Positions 28,602 through 37,404 of a stretch of 51,004 nt of DNA are shown here, piece after piece. The first letter of the stretch is position 1. Each line of letters begins with the position of its first letter. Source of the DNA: RBG-16-66-20 sp964564865 (lineage in GTDB: Bacteria > Pseudomonadota > Gammaproteobacteria > Burkholderiales > SG8-39); NCBI GenBank assembly GCA_964564865.1, contig CAZMDA010000025.1, forward strand, positions 1 through 51,004, in the 5' to 3' direction. A program made the translations under genes and the position numbers. The notes beneath the pieces are model-generated. The model had not been told where the DNA came from. It made no database searches and worked only from the letters and a program-made list of their open reading frames with translations.

Positions 28602-29636
28602 ATGACGACCAGACGGCTTCTCCTGACGGGCGCGCCCGGCTCGCCCTATACGCGCAAGATGCTGGCGCTGCTGCGCTACCGGCACCTGCCCTACGAATTC
28701 ATCGTGCGCAACTCGCCCCGGCTCGCCGCGCTGCCCAAGCCGAAGGTCGAACTGCTGCCGACATTCTTCCTTCCGGACGCCTCCGGCGCGATCGAGGCGG
28801 TCACCGATTCGACGCCCCTGATCCGGCGCTTCGAAGCACAGTTCGCGGGTCGCTCGGTGCGGCCGCGGGATCCGGTCCTGGCGTTCCTCGACAGCCTGAT
28901 CGAGGACTATGCCGACGAATGGCTGACCAAGGCGATGTTCCACTACCGCTGGCATTTCGAGCCCGACATCCGCAAGGCCGGCGACCTGCTGCCGCGGTAT
29001 CGCAACCTCACCGGTCCGGCGGACGAAGCCGCGGCGGCAGGCGCGCAGTTCGCCGCGCGCCAGATCGGCCGCCTGCAGTACGTCGGCTCGAACGCCGTCA
29101 CCGCGCCGGTGATCGAGGCGAGCTACCTGCGCTGCCTGGACGCGCTCGAGGCGCATCTCGGCGCATATCCGTTCCTGATGGGAGCACGCCCGGGCGCCTC
29201 CGACTTCGCCGTGTTCGGCCAGTTGACGCAGTTGGTGCGCTTCGACCCGACCCCGTCGGCGATTGCGCTGGCGCGCGCACCGCGCGTGTGCGCCTGGGTG
29301 GACCTGATGGAGGATTTCTCGGGCCTGGAGCCTGCGGAGGACGGCTGGGTCCGCCGCGAATCCATGACCGCGACCCTGCTGGCGGTGCTGGCGGAAGTCG
29401 GGCGGGTCTACGTGCCGGTGCTGCTCGCCAACGCCCGCGCCCTCGAGGCCGGCGCCGCGCGGGTGGAGACGACGATCGACGGCCTGCCCTGGACGCAGAA
29501 CCCGTTCCCGTACCAGGGCAAATGCCTGCGCTGGCTGCGCGAGGAGTTCGCGGCGCTGGAGGACGCCGACCGGGCCCTGGCGCTGGAAGTGCTCGATTCG
29601 ACCGGATGCCGCGACCTGGTCGCCGCTCCCCTCTAG
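28602..29636 (+). CDS. Glutathione S-transferase-like protein with extended C-terminus
   Basis: 344 residues, about 120 longer than a usual GST. The first 90 residues read as a thioredoxin-like GST domain (GAPGSPYTRKMLALLRYRHLPYE, then LLPTFFLP with the cis-proline), and a helical domain with GARPGASDFAVFGQL follows. No active-site cysteine is seen in the SPYTRK motif, so serine or tyrosine would act. The remaining C-terminal third is unassigned. It starts 43 bases after the synthetase and may share its transcript. Confidence 0.78.
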   Translation: MTTRRLLLTGAPGSPYTRKMLALLRYRHLPYEFIVRNSPRLAALPKPKVELLPTFFLPDASGAIEAVTDSTPLIRRFEAQFAGRSVRPRDPVLAFLDSLIEDYADEWLTKAMFHYRWHFEPDIRKAGDLLPRYRNLTGPADEAAAAGAQFAARQIGRLQYVGSNAVTAPVIEASYLRCLDALEAHLGAYPFLMGARPGASDFAVFGQLTQLVRFDPTPSAIALARAPRVCAWVDLMEDFSGLEPAEDGWVRRESMTATLLAVLAEVGRVYVPVLLANARALEAGAARVETTIDGLPWTQNPFPYQGKCLRWLREEFAALEDADRALALEVLDSTGCRDLVAAPL

Positions 29637-29673
29637 CCGGAACGGGCGCGGGAACCGGACCGCGCCGCGACCG

Positions 29674-30465
29674 CTAGGCCGGGAACAGCAGGTCGATCGG
29701 CTGCGGCTTGGCGACGCCGAAGCCCTGCATGAATTCCACGCCCAGCTCGGCCAGCCTCGCCTTCACCGCGTCTTCCTCGACGCACTCGGCGATCACCTTC
29801 ACGCCGGTCACCTGGCCGACGCGCACGATGGCCTTCAGCTTGGCCTGCGCCGCGCCCGAGGCGAGCAGCGGCCGGATGATGGTGCCGTCCACCTTGACGT
29901 AGTCCGCCAGCAGCGCCTTCAGCGGCTCGAAGGACACCGAGCGGCGCGCGAAGCCGTCCAGCAGCACGCCGCAGCCCAGCTTCTTGACATCCGACGCAAA
30001 CCGCTCGCAGGCGAGGCGCCGGTCGAGCGCGTCGTTCTCGTCCAGCTCGAACACCAGCGCCGCCGGATCCACCCCCGTCATCCGCAGCTGCATGGCGAGG
30101 AAGGGCACGAAGCCCGGTTCCTCGATCGCCTGCGCCGACAGGTTCAGGCTCAGCCGGGGCACCCCGCCGCCCTGCTCCAGCCGCCGCAGCGCGTTGCGCA
30201 GCACCCAGCGGTCCAGCTCCGCCATCATCCCGTAGTGCTCGAACGCGGGCAGGAAATCCCCCGGCGGCAGCATGCGGGTTTCCTCCTCGGACAGGCGCAC
30301 CAGCACCTCCGCGATCGCGGCCTTGCCGGGCTCCGCCAGGGCATGGATGGGCTGCCCGTAGAGCCGGAAGTGGTCGTAGTCGAGCGCCTCGCGCAGGCGC
30401 GCGGCCGGGTGCTCCCAGCCGGTCAGCGCGGCGTCCGCCTCGTCCTTGCTTGATTCACGCACCAT
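29674..30465 (-). CDS. EAL-domain protein with a degenerate metal site
   Basis: 263 residues that are almost entirely one EAL domain. The signature glutamate is kept (EVL, 53-55), as are N108 in LSLNLS, E140, K191, E227 and Q247. The catalytic DDFG loop instead reads LDGFARR (D170, G171), losing the second metal-binding aspartate and the usual TGYSS. Cyclic-di-GMP hydrolysis is therefore unlikely; it may bind the nucleotide or a partner protein. No ribosome-binding site precedes the ATG and a TACAAT lies only 5 bases upstream. Confidence 0.82.
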   Translation of the reverse strand: MVRESSKDEADAALTGWEHPAARLREALDYDHFRLYGQPIHALAEPGKAAIAEVLVRLSEEETRMLPPGDFLPAFEHYGMMAELDRWVLRNALRRLEQGGGVPRLSLNLSAQAIEEPGFVPFLAMQLRMTGVDPAALVFELDENDALDRRLACERFASDVKKLGCGVLLDGFARRSVSFEPLKALLADYVKVDGTIIRPLLASGAAQAKLKAIVRVGQVTGVKVIAECVEEDAVKARLAELGVEFMQGFGVAKPQPIDLLFPA

Positions 30466-30481
30466 GATTCATTGTATCCAA

Positions 30482-30500
30482 CGATCTCATATCGAGATCG
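30482..30500. promoter_or_regulatory. Inverted repeat in a divergent promoter region, possible operator
   Basis: CGATCTC, ATATC, GAGATCG: 7-bp perfect arms in the 71 bases between the divergent EAL gene (start 30465) and enoyl-CoA hydratase gene (start 30537). A TAGAAT at 30502-30507 directly to its right could be the -10 element for the hydratase operon, so a bound repressor would block it. Confidence 0.45.
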
Positions 30501-30536
30501 CTAGAATCCCATACTCCTTCCCCGGATCCCGCTGCC

Positions 30537-31400
30537 ATGAGCGACCGTTTCGAAGACATCCGTTACGACGTTTCATACGGCATCGCCACCGTGACGCTGC
30601 ACCGGCCGGACCAGCTGAACGCGTTCACGCGCCGCATGCGCGACGAGTTGATCGACGCCTTTGGCCGCGCCGACGCCGACGACGCGGTGCGCGCGGTGAT
30701 CGTCACCGGCGCCGGCTCCGCATTCTGCGCCGGCGCGGACCTGTCCGCGGGTGCCGCCACCTTCGACTATGCGAAACGGGATGACGCCGGGCTGGAGGAC
30801 CACCGCGACGGCGGCGGGCGCGTGTCCCTGCGCATCTTCGAGTCGAAGAAGCCGGTGATCGCCGCGGTCAACGGCGCCGCGGTCGGCGTCGGGGTCACCA
30901 TGACCCTGCCCATGGACATCCGCATTGCCTCCACGGCGGCGCGCTTCGGCTTCGTCTTCGCCCGCCGCGGCATCGTGCCCGAGGCCTGCTCCAGCTGGTT
31001 CCTGCCGAAAGTGGTGGGCATCAGCCGGGCGGCGGAATGGCTCTATACCGGGCGGGTATTCGGCGCCGCGGAGGCGCTGGCCGGGGGCCTCGTCTCCCGG
31101 GTGGTGTCCCCGGACGAACTCCTGCCCGCGGCCACGGCGATCGCCCGCGAGATCGCCGACCACACCTCCCCGGTCGCGGTGGCGCTCAGCCGGCAGATGC
31201 TCTGGCGCATGGCCGGCGCCGACCATCCCATGGAGGCGCACAAGGTGGATTCGCGCGGCATCTTCGCCATGGGCGCGGCGCCGGACGTGAAGGAAGGCAT
31301 CGCCGCATTCAAGGAAAAGCGCCCGCCCCGGTTCACCATGAAGCCCAGCACCGACATGCCGGATTTCTATCCCTGGTGGGAAGACCGGCCGTTCAGATGA
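30537..31400 (+). CDS. Enoyl-CoA hydratase/isomerase family protein
   Basis: 287 residues. Crotonase fold: AFCAGADLSAG forms the first oxyanion-hole turn, AAVNGAAVGVGVTMTLPMDIRIAS the second, and FVFARRGIVPEACSSWFLPKVVG carries the catalytic glutamate region. It hydrates or isomerises an enoyl-CoA. Its stop overlaps the start of the D-amino-acid dehydrogenase gene (ATGA), an unusual pairing. A glutamate appears at only one of the two usual catalytic positions, so it may be an isomerase rather than a hydratase. Confidence 0.88.
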   Translation: MSDRFEDIRYDVSYGIATVTLHRPDQLNAFTRRMRDELIDAFGRADADDAVRAVIVTGAGSAFCAGADLSAGAATFDYAKRDDAGLEDHRDGGGRVSLRIFESKKPVIAAVNGAAVGVGVTMTLPMDIRIASTAARFGFVFARRGIVPEACSSWFLPKVVGISRAAEWLYTGRVFGAAEALAGGLVSRVVSPDELLPAATAIAREIADHTSPVAVALSRQMLWRMAGADHPMEAHKVDSRGIFAMGAAPDVKEGIAAFKEKRPPRFTMKPSTDMPDFYPWWEDRPFR

Positions 31401-32650
31401 GGGTCGTCGTCCTCGGGGCGGGGCTGGAAGGCACCGCGAGCGCCTGGTACCTGCGCGCCGCCGGGCATGAGGTCACCGTGCTCGAGCGCCAGCCGGCCGC
31501 GGGCATGGAGACCAGCTTCGCCAACGGCGGCCAGATCTCGGTCAGCCACGCCGAGCCCTGGGCCAATCCCGGGGCGCCCTCCAAGGTCCTGAAGTGGCTG
31601 GCGCGCGAGGACGCGCCGCTCCTGTTCCGCCTGCGCGCCGACTGGCACCAGTGGCGCTGGGGCCTGCAGTTCCTGGTCGAGTGCCTGCCGGCACGCTCGA
31701 GGCGCAACACCGCCGCGCTGGTGAAGCTCGGCATGTACAGCCGCGCCTCGCTGCAGGAACTGCGCCGCGAGACCGGCATCCGGTACGACGAGCTGACACG
31801 CGGCATCCTGCACCTGTACACCGAAGCGGAGGAGTTCGAGGCCGCGCGCGCGCCCACCGAGCTGATGCGCTCGCTGGGCCTGGACCGGGTGCTGAAGACG
31901 CCGGAGGAGTGCGTCGCCATCGAGCCCGCGCTCGCCGCCTGCCGCGACCGGCTGGCCGGCGGCACCTATGCCGCGAGCGACGAGTCCGGCGACGCGCACC
32001 GGTTCACCCAGGCGCTGGCGACGCACGCGGCAGCCGAAGGCGTGGAGTTCCGCTACGAGACCCGGATCGAGCGCATCGAAACCGCGCGTGGCGCGGTCTC
32101 GGGCGTCGCGGTGACGCGCAACGACGGCAAGCCGGAGCGGGTCGCGGGCGACGCCTATGTGCTCGCGCTGGGCAGCTACAGCCCCTTGTTCTCGCGGCCG
32201 TTGGGCATCCCGCTCATGATCTATCCGGCCAAGGGCTACTCGGTCACCATGCCGGTGAAGGATCCGCGGGCGGCCTGGTCGGTGTCCCTGACCGACGACG
32301 AGCACAAGCTGGTGTACTCGCGCCTGGGCGAGCGCCTGCGCATCGCCGGCACGGCGGAGCTGACCGGGTACAACCTGGACATCAACACGGTGCGCTGCGA
32401 GGCGATCGTGAAGCGCGTGATGGAACTGTTCCCGGAGGCGGGCGTGCCCGAGAAGGCGGCGTTCTGGACCGGGTTGCGCCCGTCCACGCCCAGCAACATC
32501 CCCTACATCGGGCGCACGAAGCTGCCCAACCTGTTCCTCAACACCGGCCACGGCACCCTGGGCTGGACGCATGCCTGCGGCTCCGGTCGGGCGCTGGCGG
32601 ACCTGATGAGCGGCCGGAAACCGGCGGTGGACTTCGCGTTCCTCGCCTAG
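31397..32650 (+). CDS. dadA: D-amino-acid dehydrogenase (DadA family) flavoprotein
   Basis: 417 residues. FAD-binding VVVLGAGLEGTASAWYL at the N-terminus with the ribose-binding glutamate in VLERQ, SFANGGQIS typical of DadA, and a C-terminal NTGHGTLGWTHACGSGR that closes on the flavin. It oxidises D-amino acids to 2-oxo acids and passes electrons to the respiratory chain. Translationally coupled to the upstream hydratase gene, which is unexpected for alanine catabolism; the true substrate may differ. Its stop shares a CTAG with soxA. Confidence 0.88.
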   Translation: MRVVVLGAGLEGTASAWYLRAAGHEVTVLERQPAAGMETSFANGGQISVSHAEPWANPGAPSKVLKWLAREDAPLLFRLRADWHQWRWGLQFLVECLPARSRRNTAALVKLGMYSRASLQELRRETGIRYDELTRGILHLYTEAEEFEAARAPTELMRSLGLDRVLKTPEECVAIEPALAACRDRLAGGTYAASDESGDAHRFTQALATHAAAEGVEFRYETRIERIETARGAVSGVAVTRNDGKPERVAGDAYVLALGSYSPLFSRPLGIPLMIYPAKGYSVTMPVKDPRAAWSVSLTDDEHKLVYSRLGERLRIAGTAELTGYNLDINTVRCEAIVKRVMELFPEAGVPEKAAFWTGLRPSTPSNIPYIGRTKLPNLFLNTGHGTLGWTHACGSGRALADLMSGRKPAVDFAFLA

Positions 32651-33420
32651 GGCCGCACCGCGGGCGCTTCCATCCGCATCCCGCGCGCCCGCCACATGAG
32701 GTACAGCTCCAGCTCGACGTGCTCCGGCGCGTCGAAGGCGTAGGGCTCGGCGCGGATCCCGGTCATGCAGTTGCGGATGCGCCGCTCCAGCGAGCCCACG
32801 CCCTGCCATTCCAGCCGGTACAGCGGATACCCGGTCGGGTGCGCCTGCGGAATGGTCACGCCCGCGAGCGACCGGCCCCAATGCTGGTCGTGGCACTGCG
32901 CGCAGGACAGGTTGAGCTGCCCCTGGCGCCGGAAGAACAGCGCGCGCCCGGCCTCGCGCGGCGCGCTCGCCTTGTCGTTGGCTTCCGGCCGCACCGGCAG
33001 GCCCCGCGACTGGCGCGCCACCAGCACGGCGAGGGCGAGCAGGTCCCGGCCTTCCGCCGCGAGCGCAGGCGCCTGCTGGCGCTCCACCCGGCAGGTGTTG
33101 ATGCGCTGCCCGAGGTTCAGGACGCGGCCGCGCTTCGCGTCCCAGGCCGGGTGGCGCGCGGCGGCGCCGCGCATGCTCTCGCGCGCCTCGCCGTGGCAGT
33201 CGGCGCAGGACTTGCCGGCGGCGCCCGCCTTCTGCTTCCACAGCCCCTCGCCGTCCAGCAGCCACAGCACCGCCGGGTTGGTGGCCTCGTCGTCCTGCAT
33301 GGCGCGCGTCTCCCGGCCCATGAACTCGTAGCCCGAGCGGCGCTCGGCGAGCGGGATCTCCGCGGCCGCGGCCGCGGCGAGGGCGAGACCCGCGGCGAGC
33401 AGGATGGCGCGGACGGTCAA
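32647..33420 (-). CDS. soxA: SoxA, diheme c-type cytochrome
   Basis: 257 residues from a TTG at 33420 that overlaps the soxZ stop (TTGA). A signal peptide (1-20) leads to two heme sites, CADCH (72-76) and CAQCH (173-177). Two lone cysteines, C110 (INTCRVE) and C218 (RIRNCMTG), are at the positions of the cysteine heme ligands. SoxXA couples sulfur compounds to the SoxY cysteine in the periplasm. Earlier in-frame starts exist but lie inside soxZ; the signal peptide supports 33420. It is the last gene of the iorAB-soxXYZA operon. Confidence 0.88.
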   Translation of the reverse strand: MTVRAILLAAGLALAAAAAAEIPLAERRSGYEFMGRETRAMQDDEATNPAVLWLLDGEGLWKQKAGAAGKSCADCHGEARESMRGAAARHPAWDAKRGRVLNLGQRINTCRVERQQAPALAAEGRDLLALAVLVARQSRGLPVRPEANDKASAPREAGRALFFRRQGQLNLSCAQCHDQHWGRSLAGVTIPQAHPTGYPLYRLEWQGVGSLERRIRNCMTGIRAEPYAFDAPEHVELELYLMWRARGMRMEAPAVRP

Positions 33421-33740
33421 GCGACGCTGAGCTTGGCGCTGTGGCTGGCGGTGAAGCCGTTGTCCCCGCTCCAGCGGCATACCAGCGTGCCGCTCTCGGT
33501 GGCGACGAACGTGAACGCCACGAGCGGATTGGCCGCCACCGCCGGATGCAGCTCGGCGCTGAACACCTCCTCGCCGTTGTAGCTGCATGAAAAAGTCGTG
33601 AGGATGTCGCGCGGGATCAGCACCCCGGTCTGGGTGCGGCGAAAGCCGGTCTCCATCGGGTGCCCGGCGAGGGTCTTGACCTCGACCACCTCGCCCCGCT
33701 TTGCGGTGGCCGGAAGGCTGACGACCACGCGGGCAGTCAT
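33417..33740 (-). CDS. soxZ: SoxZ, sulfur-carrier complex subunit
   Basis: 107 residues, the normal length. The HPMETGFRRTQTGVLIPRDILTTFSCSYNGEEVF block is characteristic of SoxZ (shown at about 27-61) and the protein ends in a beta strand. It has no signal peptide, as expected, since SoxZ is exported as a complex with the Tat-targeted SoxY. It starts 13 bases after soxY and its stop overlaps soxA. Confidence 0.92.
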   Translation of the reverse strand: MTARVVVSLPATAKRGEVVEVKTLAGHPMETGFRRTQTGVLIPRDILTTFSCSYNGEEVFSAELHPAVAANPLVAFTFVATESGTLVCRWSGDNGFTASHSAKLSVA

Positions 33741-33753
33741 GGCAGGCCGCCCG

Positions 33754-34227
33754 TCATATCAGACCATCCTCCAGGCAGGCCGACAGCGTCACCACCACGT
33801 TCACGCTGTCGGACCAGAACGCGCCGTCGCTCGTCTGCGCGATCGCGATCACGACGCCGGAATCCGCGATCCGCGTCCGGGTCGAGAGCCAGGCGCGGCC
33901 GCTGCGCGGCGAGAACCGCGCGCTGATCACCCAGGGCTGCGGGTTCTTCTCGGTGAAGACATGCACCGCCCGGACATGGTCGGCGGCGGTCATGGGGCTT
34001 TCCACCGCGACGGTGAGCGGCACCGCGTTGCCGTTGTCGATCAGCGGCGGCAAGTCCAGCTTGACGCGGCCGCGGCGAACCTGCGCCTCCCCCACCACCT
34101 TGCGCATGGCCTCGTCCAGGGCCGCCTTGCGCAGCGCCGCGATGTTGGGCGGCAGCTGGGCGAAGGCCGGGCCGGAGAGGACCAGGCCGCAGGCGAGCGT
34201 CAGCACGTCGCGCCGGGTCGTCGTCAT
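33754..34227 (-). CDS. soxY: SoxY, sulfur-carrier subunit with a variant C-terminal arm
   Basis: 157 residues. A Tat signal (R5-R6 in TTRRDVLTLACG, ending about PAFA) is followed by the SoxY domain with VPLTVAVESPM and VHVFTEKNPQPWV. SoxY normally ends in a flexible GGCGG arm whose cysteine carries the sulfur substrate. Here the end is LSACLEDGLI: the cysteine (C151) is present but the glycines are not and six residues follow it. It could be a specialised carrier. It starts 7 bases after soxX. Confidence 0.88.
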   Translation of the reverse strand: MTTTRRDVLTLACGLVLSGPAFAQLPPNIAALRKAALDEAMRKVVGEAQVRRGRVKLDLPPLIDNGNAVPLTVAVESPMTAADHVRAVHVFTEKNPQPWVISARFSPRSGRAWLSTRTRIADSGVVIAIAQTSDGAFWSDSVNVVVTLSACLEDGLI

Positions 34228-34234
34228 GCGGTCG

Positions 34235-34639
34235 TCATTTCAGGGTCACCAGGAAGGCCACGATGTCTTCGATCTGCTCCGCAGTCAGCACGGGCCTGCC
34301 GCGCAGCGAAGGCGCCACGCGCGTCAGGCCTTCGGTCCGGAAATACGACGGCATGATGGTGGCGGGATTGGCCTGCGACGGATCCACGATGCGCTGCCGG
34401 ATCTGTCCCTCCGACAGCCGCGCCGCAGCGGACAGGTCCGGCGCCAGGTTCCCCTGGAAGCGCTCCTCCGGGAACGGGCCGCTGTGGCACAGCAGGCACA
34501 GCCCCACCTGCCGGTTGGCCACCAGCGCCCGCCCCCGCTCCGGATCGCCCTTCGATCCGGTCAGGGAAGCGGGCATCCCGTCGCTGGCGTGGGCGCCTCC
34601 GGCTAGTGCGAGCAGCAGGCCGAAGGCGACACCCCTCAC
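34235..34639 (-). CDS. soxX: SoxX-like monoheme cytochrome c
   Basis: 134 residues from a GTG that overlaps the iorB stop (GTGA). A signal peptide (about 1-18, AHAS) is followed by CLLCH (48-52) and a methionine ligand in IMPSYF (M96), the order found in SoxX. SoxX pairs with SoxA as electron acceptor. Its coupling to the molybdenum subunit suggests it could also take electrons from IorAB. A generic cytochrome c is the alternative, but neighbouring soxYZA supports SoxX. Confidence 0.87.
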   Translation of the reverse strand: MRGVAFGLLLALAGGAHASDGMPASLTGSKGDPERGRALVANRQVGLCLLCHSGPFPEERFQGNLAPDLSAAARLSEGQIRQRIVDPSQANPATIMPSYFRTEGLTRVAPSLRGRPVLTAEQIEDIVAFLVTLK

Positions 34640-36840
34640 ACCAGCTCGAGGCCGTGGTTCTTCAGCGGCAGGCTGCGATGGCGCTTGCCGGTCGCCTTGT
34701 AGATGGCGTTGAGCACCGCCGGCGCCGCCACGCAGATGGTCGGCTCGCCGATCCCGCCCCAGACGTCGCCGCCGCCCTGGATGATGATGGTCTCCACCCT
34801 GGGCATCTGCGCGATGCGCATGGACTGGTAGGTGTGGAAGTTGTCCTCCGCGATGCGCCCGTCCTTCAGGGTGTGCTCCTGCAGGAACAGCGCCGACAGG
34901 CCGTAGACGAACGAGCCGTTCACCTGGCGCTCGATCTGCGCCGGGTTCACCGCGTAGCCGCAGTCGGTGGCGGCGACGATGCGGTGGATCTTCACCTTGT
35001 TGTCCTTCACCGTGAGCTCGCAGGCTGCGGAGACGAAGCTGTTGAAGGCCTTCATCTGCGCGATGCCGCGGTGCACGCCCGCCGGCGCCGGCCGGGTCCA
35101 GCCGATGCGCTCGGCCACCGCGTTCATCACCGCCAGCGCGCGCGGGTGCGGGCCCATGAACTGGCGCCGGAACTCGACCGGGTCCTTGCCCGCGGCCTCG
35201 GCCAGCTCGTCCATGAAGCACTCGATGAACACCGCGTTCTGGTTGATGTTCACGCCGCGCCAGAACCCCGGCGGCACGTGGCTCTGCCGCATGGCGTGGT
35301 CGATGAGCAGGTTCGGGAAGCTGTAGCAGAACGAATGCTCGCCGGCGTCGGCCACGCCCTGGAACACCAGGGGGTCGCGGCCCTTCTGCTGCTCCACGAT
35401 CGCCGGCCGCACCTCCTTCAGGATGGACTGGCCCGACAGGCGCATGTGCACGCCGGTGAGGTTGTTCTGCGCGTCGAACCCGCCCACCAGCTTGCACTGC
35501 ATGATCGGGTGGTAGCGGCCCTGGGTCATGTCCTCCTCGCGCGACCAGAGGAGCTTCACCGGCGTGCCGGGCATCTCCTTGGCGATGCGCACCGCCTGCG
35601 TGACGTAGTCCTGGAACGCGCCGCGCCGGCCGAAGCCGCCGCCCAGGTTGATCTTGTGCACGTCGCACTTGTCCGCCGGCAGCCCGGAGGCCGACAGCAC
35701 CGCGGCGAAGGACGCCTCGCCGTCCTGCGTCGGCACCCAGACCTCGCACCTGTCCGGCGTGTAGCGCGCGGTGGCGTTCATCGGCTCCATGCAGGCGTGG
35801 TCCTGCCACGGGTAGAAGTACACCGCCTCCAGCTTCTTTGCCGCGCCCGCAAGCGCCTTCTTCGCGTCGCCGGCCTGGTTGCCGACGAAGGCCTGCTCGG
35901 CGCCCAGCCCCTCCTCCAGCATCTTCATGACGTCGGCCTGCTGCACCTTGCCGTTGGCGCCCTCGTCCCACACCACCGGCAGCTGATCGAGCGCCGTCTT
36001 CGCCTGCCACCAGGTGTCGGCCACCACCGCGACCGCGGAATCGCCGACCTGGAGCACCTTCCTCACCCCCTTCAGGCTGGCGACGCGCGCGGCGTCGAAG
36101 CTCTTCACCTTGCCGCCGAACACCGGGCACTCCTTGATCGCCGCGTTCAGCATCCCGGGCAGCTTGAGGTCGAAGCCGTAGACCTGCTTGCCGTTCACCT
36201 TGTTGGCGGTATCCAGGCGCTTCACCGGCTTGCCGATGACCTTCCATTCCTTCGGGTCCTTCAGCTTCACGTCCTTGGGCACCTCCAGCCGCGCGGCCGC
36301 CTCGGCGACCTTGCCGTAGGTGGTGCGCCGCTTGGACTTGGCGTGGGTGATGACGCTGTTGGCCGCGCTGCATTCGGCGGCGGGGACGCCCCACTGGTTG
36401 GCCGCGGCCTGCACCAGCATCATGCGCGCCGCCGCGCCGCCCTTCCGCACGTAGTCGTGGGAGGTGCGGATGCCGCGGCTGCCGCCGGTGGAGAAATCGC
36501 CCCAGACGCGCTTGCGCTTCACGCTTTCGCCCGGGGTCGGGTACTCGATCTGGATCTTGGACCAGTTGCACTCCAATTCCTCGGCCACCAGCTGCGCCAG
36601 GCCGGTGATGGTGCCCTGCCCCATTTCGGAGCGCACCACGCGGATCACCACCGTGTCGTCGGGGCGGATCACCACCCAGGCGCCGATTTCCGGCGAGCCG
36701 TCGGCGGCGCGGACCACCGCCGGGCCGAACGGCGGCAGGCGCAGGCCGAGCGCGAGGCCGGTGCCCGCGGCGGCGGAGCCGAGGATGAAGGAACGGCGGC
36801 TGAGCTTGGGGAACTGCAGGGACTTCAGGATGGCTGCCAT
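34636..36840 (-). CDS. iorB: Molybdenum hydroxylase large subunit, isoquinoline 1-oxidoreductase beta type
   Basis: 734 residues. A Tat signal (R15-R16 in SRRSFILG) shows export to or across the inner membrane. Molybdopterin-binding segments include NLGGGFGRRGAFQDYV (about 395-410) and the active-site glutamate in WGGIGEPTICVAAPAVLNAIY near the end. The xanthine oxidase superfamily hydroxylates N-heterocycles or aldehydes with water and gives electrons to a FeS subunit and then a cytochrome c. Here the downstream genes encode SoxXYZA, an unexpected partner set. The substrate cannot be read from sequence. Confidence 0.9.
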   Translation of the reverse strand: MAAILKSLQFPKLSRRSFILGSAAAGTGLALGLRLPPFGPAVVRAADGSPEIGAWVVIRPDDTVVIRVVRSEMGQGTITGLAQLVAEELECNWSKIQIEYPTPGESVKRKRVWGDFSTGGSRGIRTSHDYVRKGGAAARMMLVQAAANQWGVPAAECSAANSVITHAKSKRRTTYGKVAEAAARLEVPKDVKLKDPKEWKVIGKPVKRLDTANKVNGKQVYGFDLKLPGMLNAAIKECPVFGGKVKSFDAARVASLKGVRKVLQVGDSAVAVVADTWWQAKTALDQLPVVWDEGANGKVQQADVMKMLEEGLGAEQAFVGNQAGDAKKALAGAAKKLEAVYFYPWQDHACMEPMNATARYTPDRCEVWVPTQDGEASFAAVLSASGLPADKCDVHKINLGGGFGRRGAFQDYVTQAVRIAKEMPGTPVKLLWSREEDMTQGRYHPIMQCKLVGGFDAQNNLTGVHMRLSGQSILKEVRPAIVEQQKGRDPLVFQGVADAGEHSFCYSFPNLLIDHAMRQSHVPPGFWRGVNINQNAVFIECFMDELAEAAGKDPVEFRRQFMGPHPRALAVMNAVAERIGWTRPAPAGVHRGIAQMKAFNSFVSAACELTVKDNKVKIHRIVAATDCGYAVNPAQIERQVNGSFVYGLSALFLQEHTLKDGRIAEDNFHTYQSMRIAQMPRVETIIIQGGGDVWGGIGEPTICVAAPAVLNAIYKATGKRHRSLPLKNHGLELV

Positions 36841-36850
36841 GGTCGTCCCC

Positions 36851-37300
<450 letters not shown>

Positions 37301-37404
37301 GCGCGTGTCTCCCTTGTTTTATGCCGCGATCTGGCGAACCGTTGTCGAGGCTACTTTATTCCCCGCCGCAGGCAAAAGCCATCGCGCCGGTTGCTGCACC
37401 GCAA

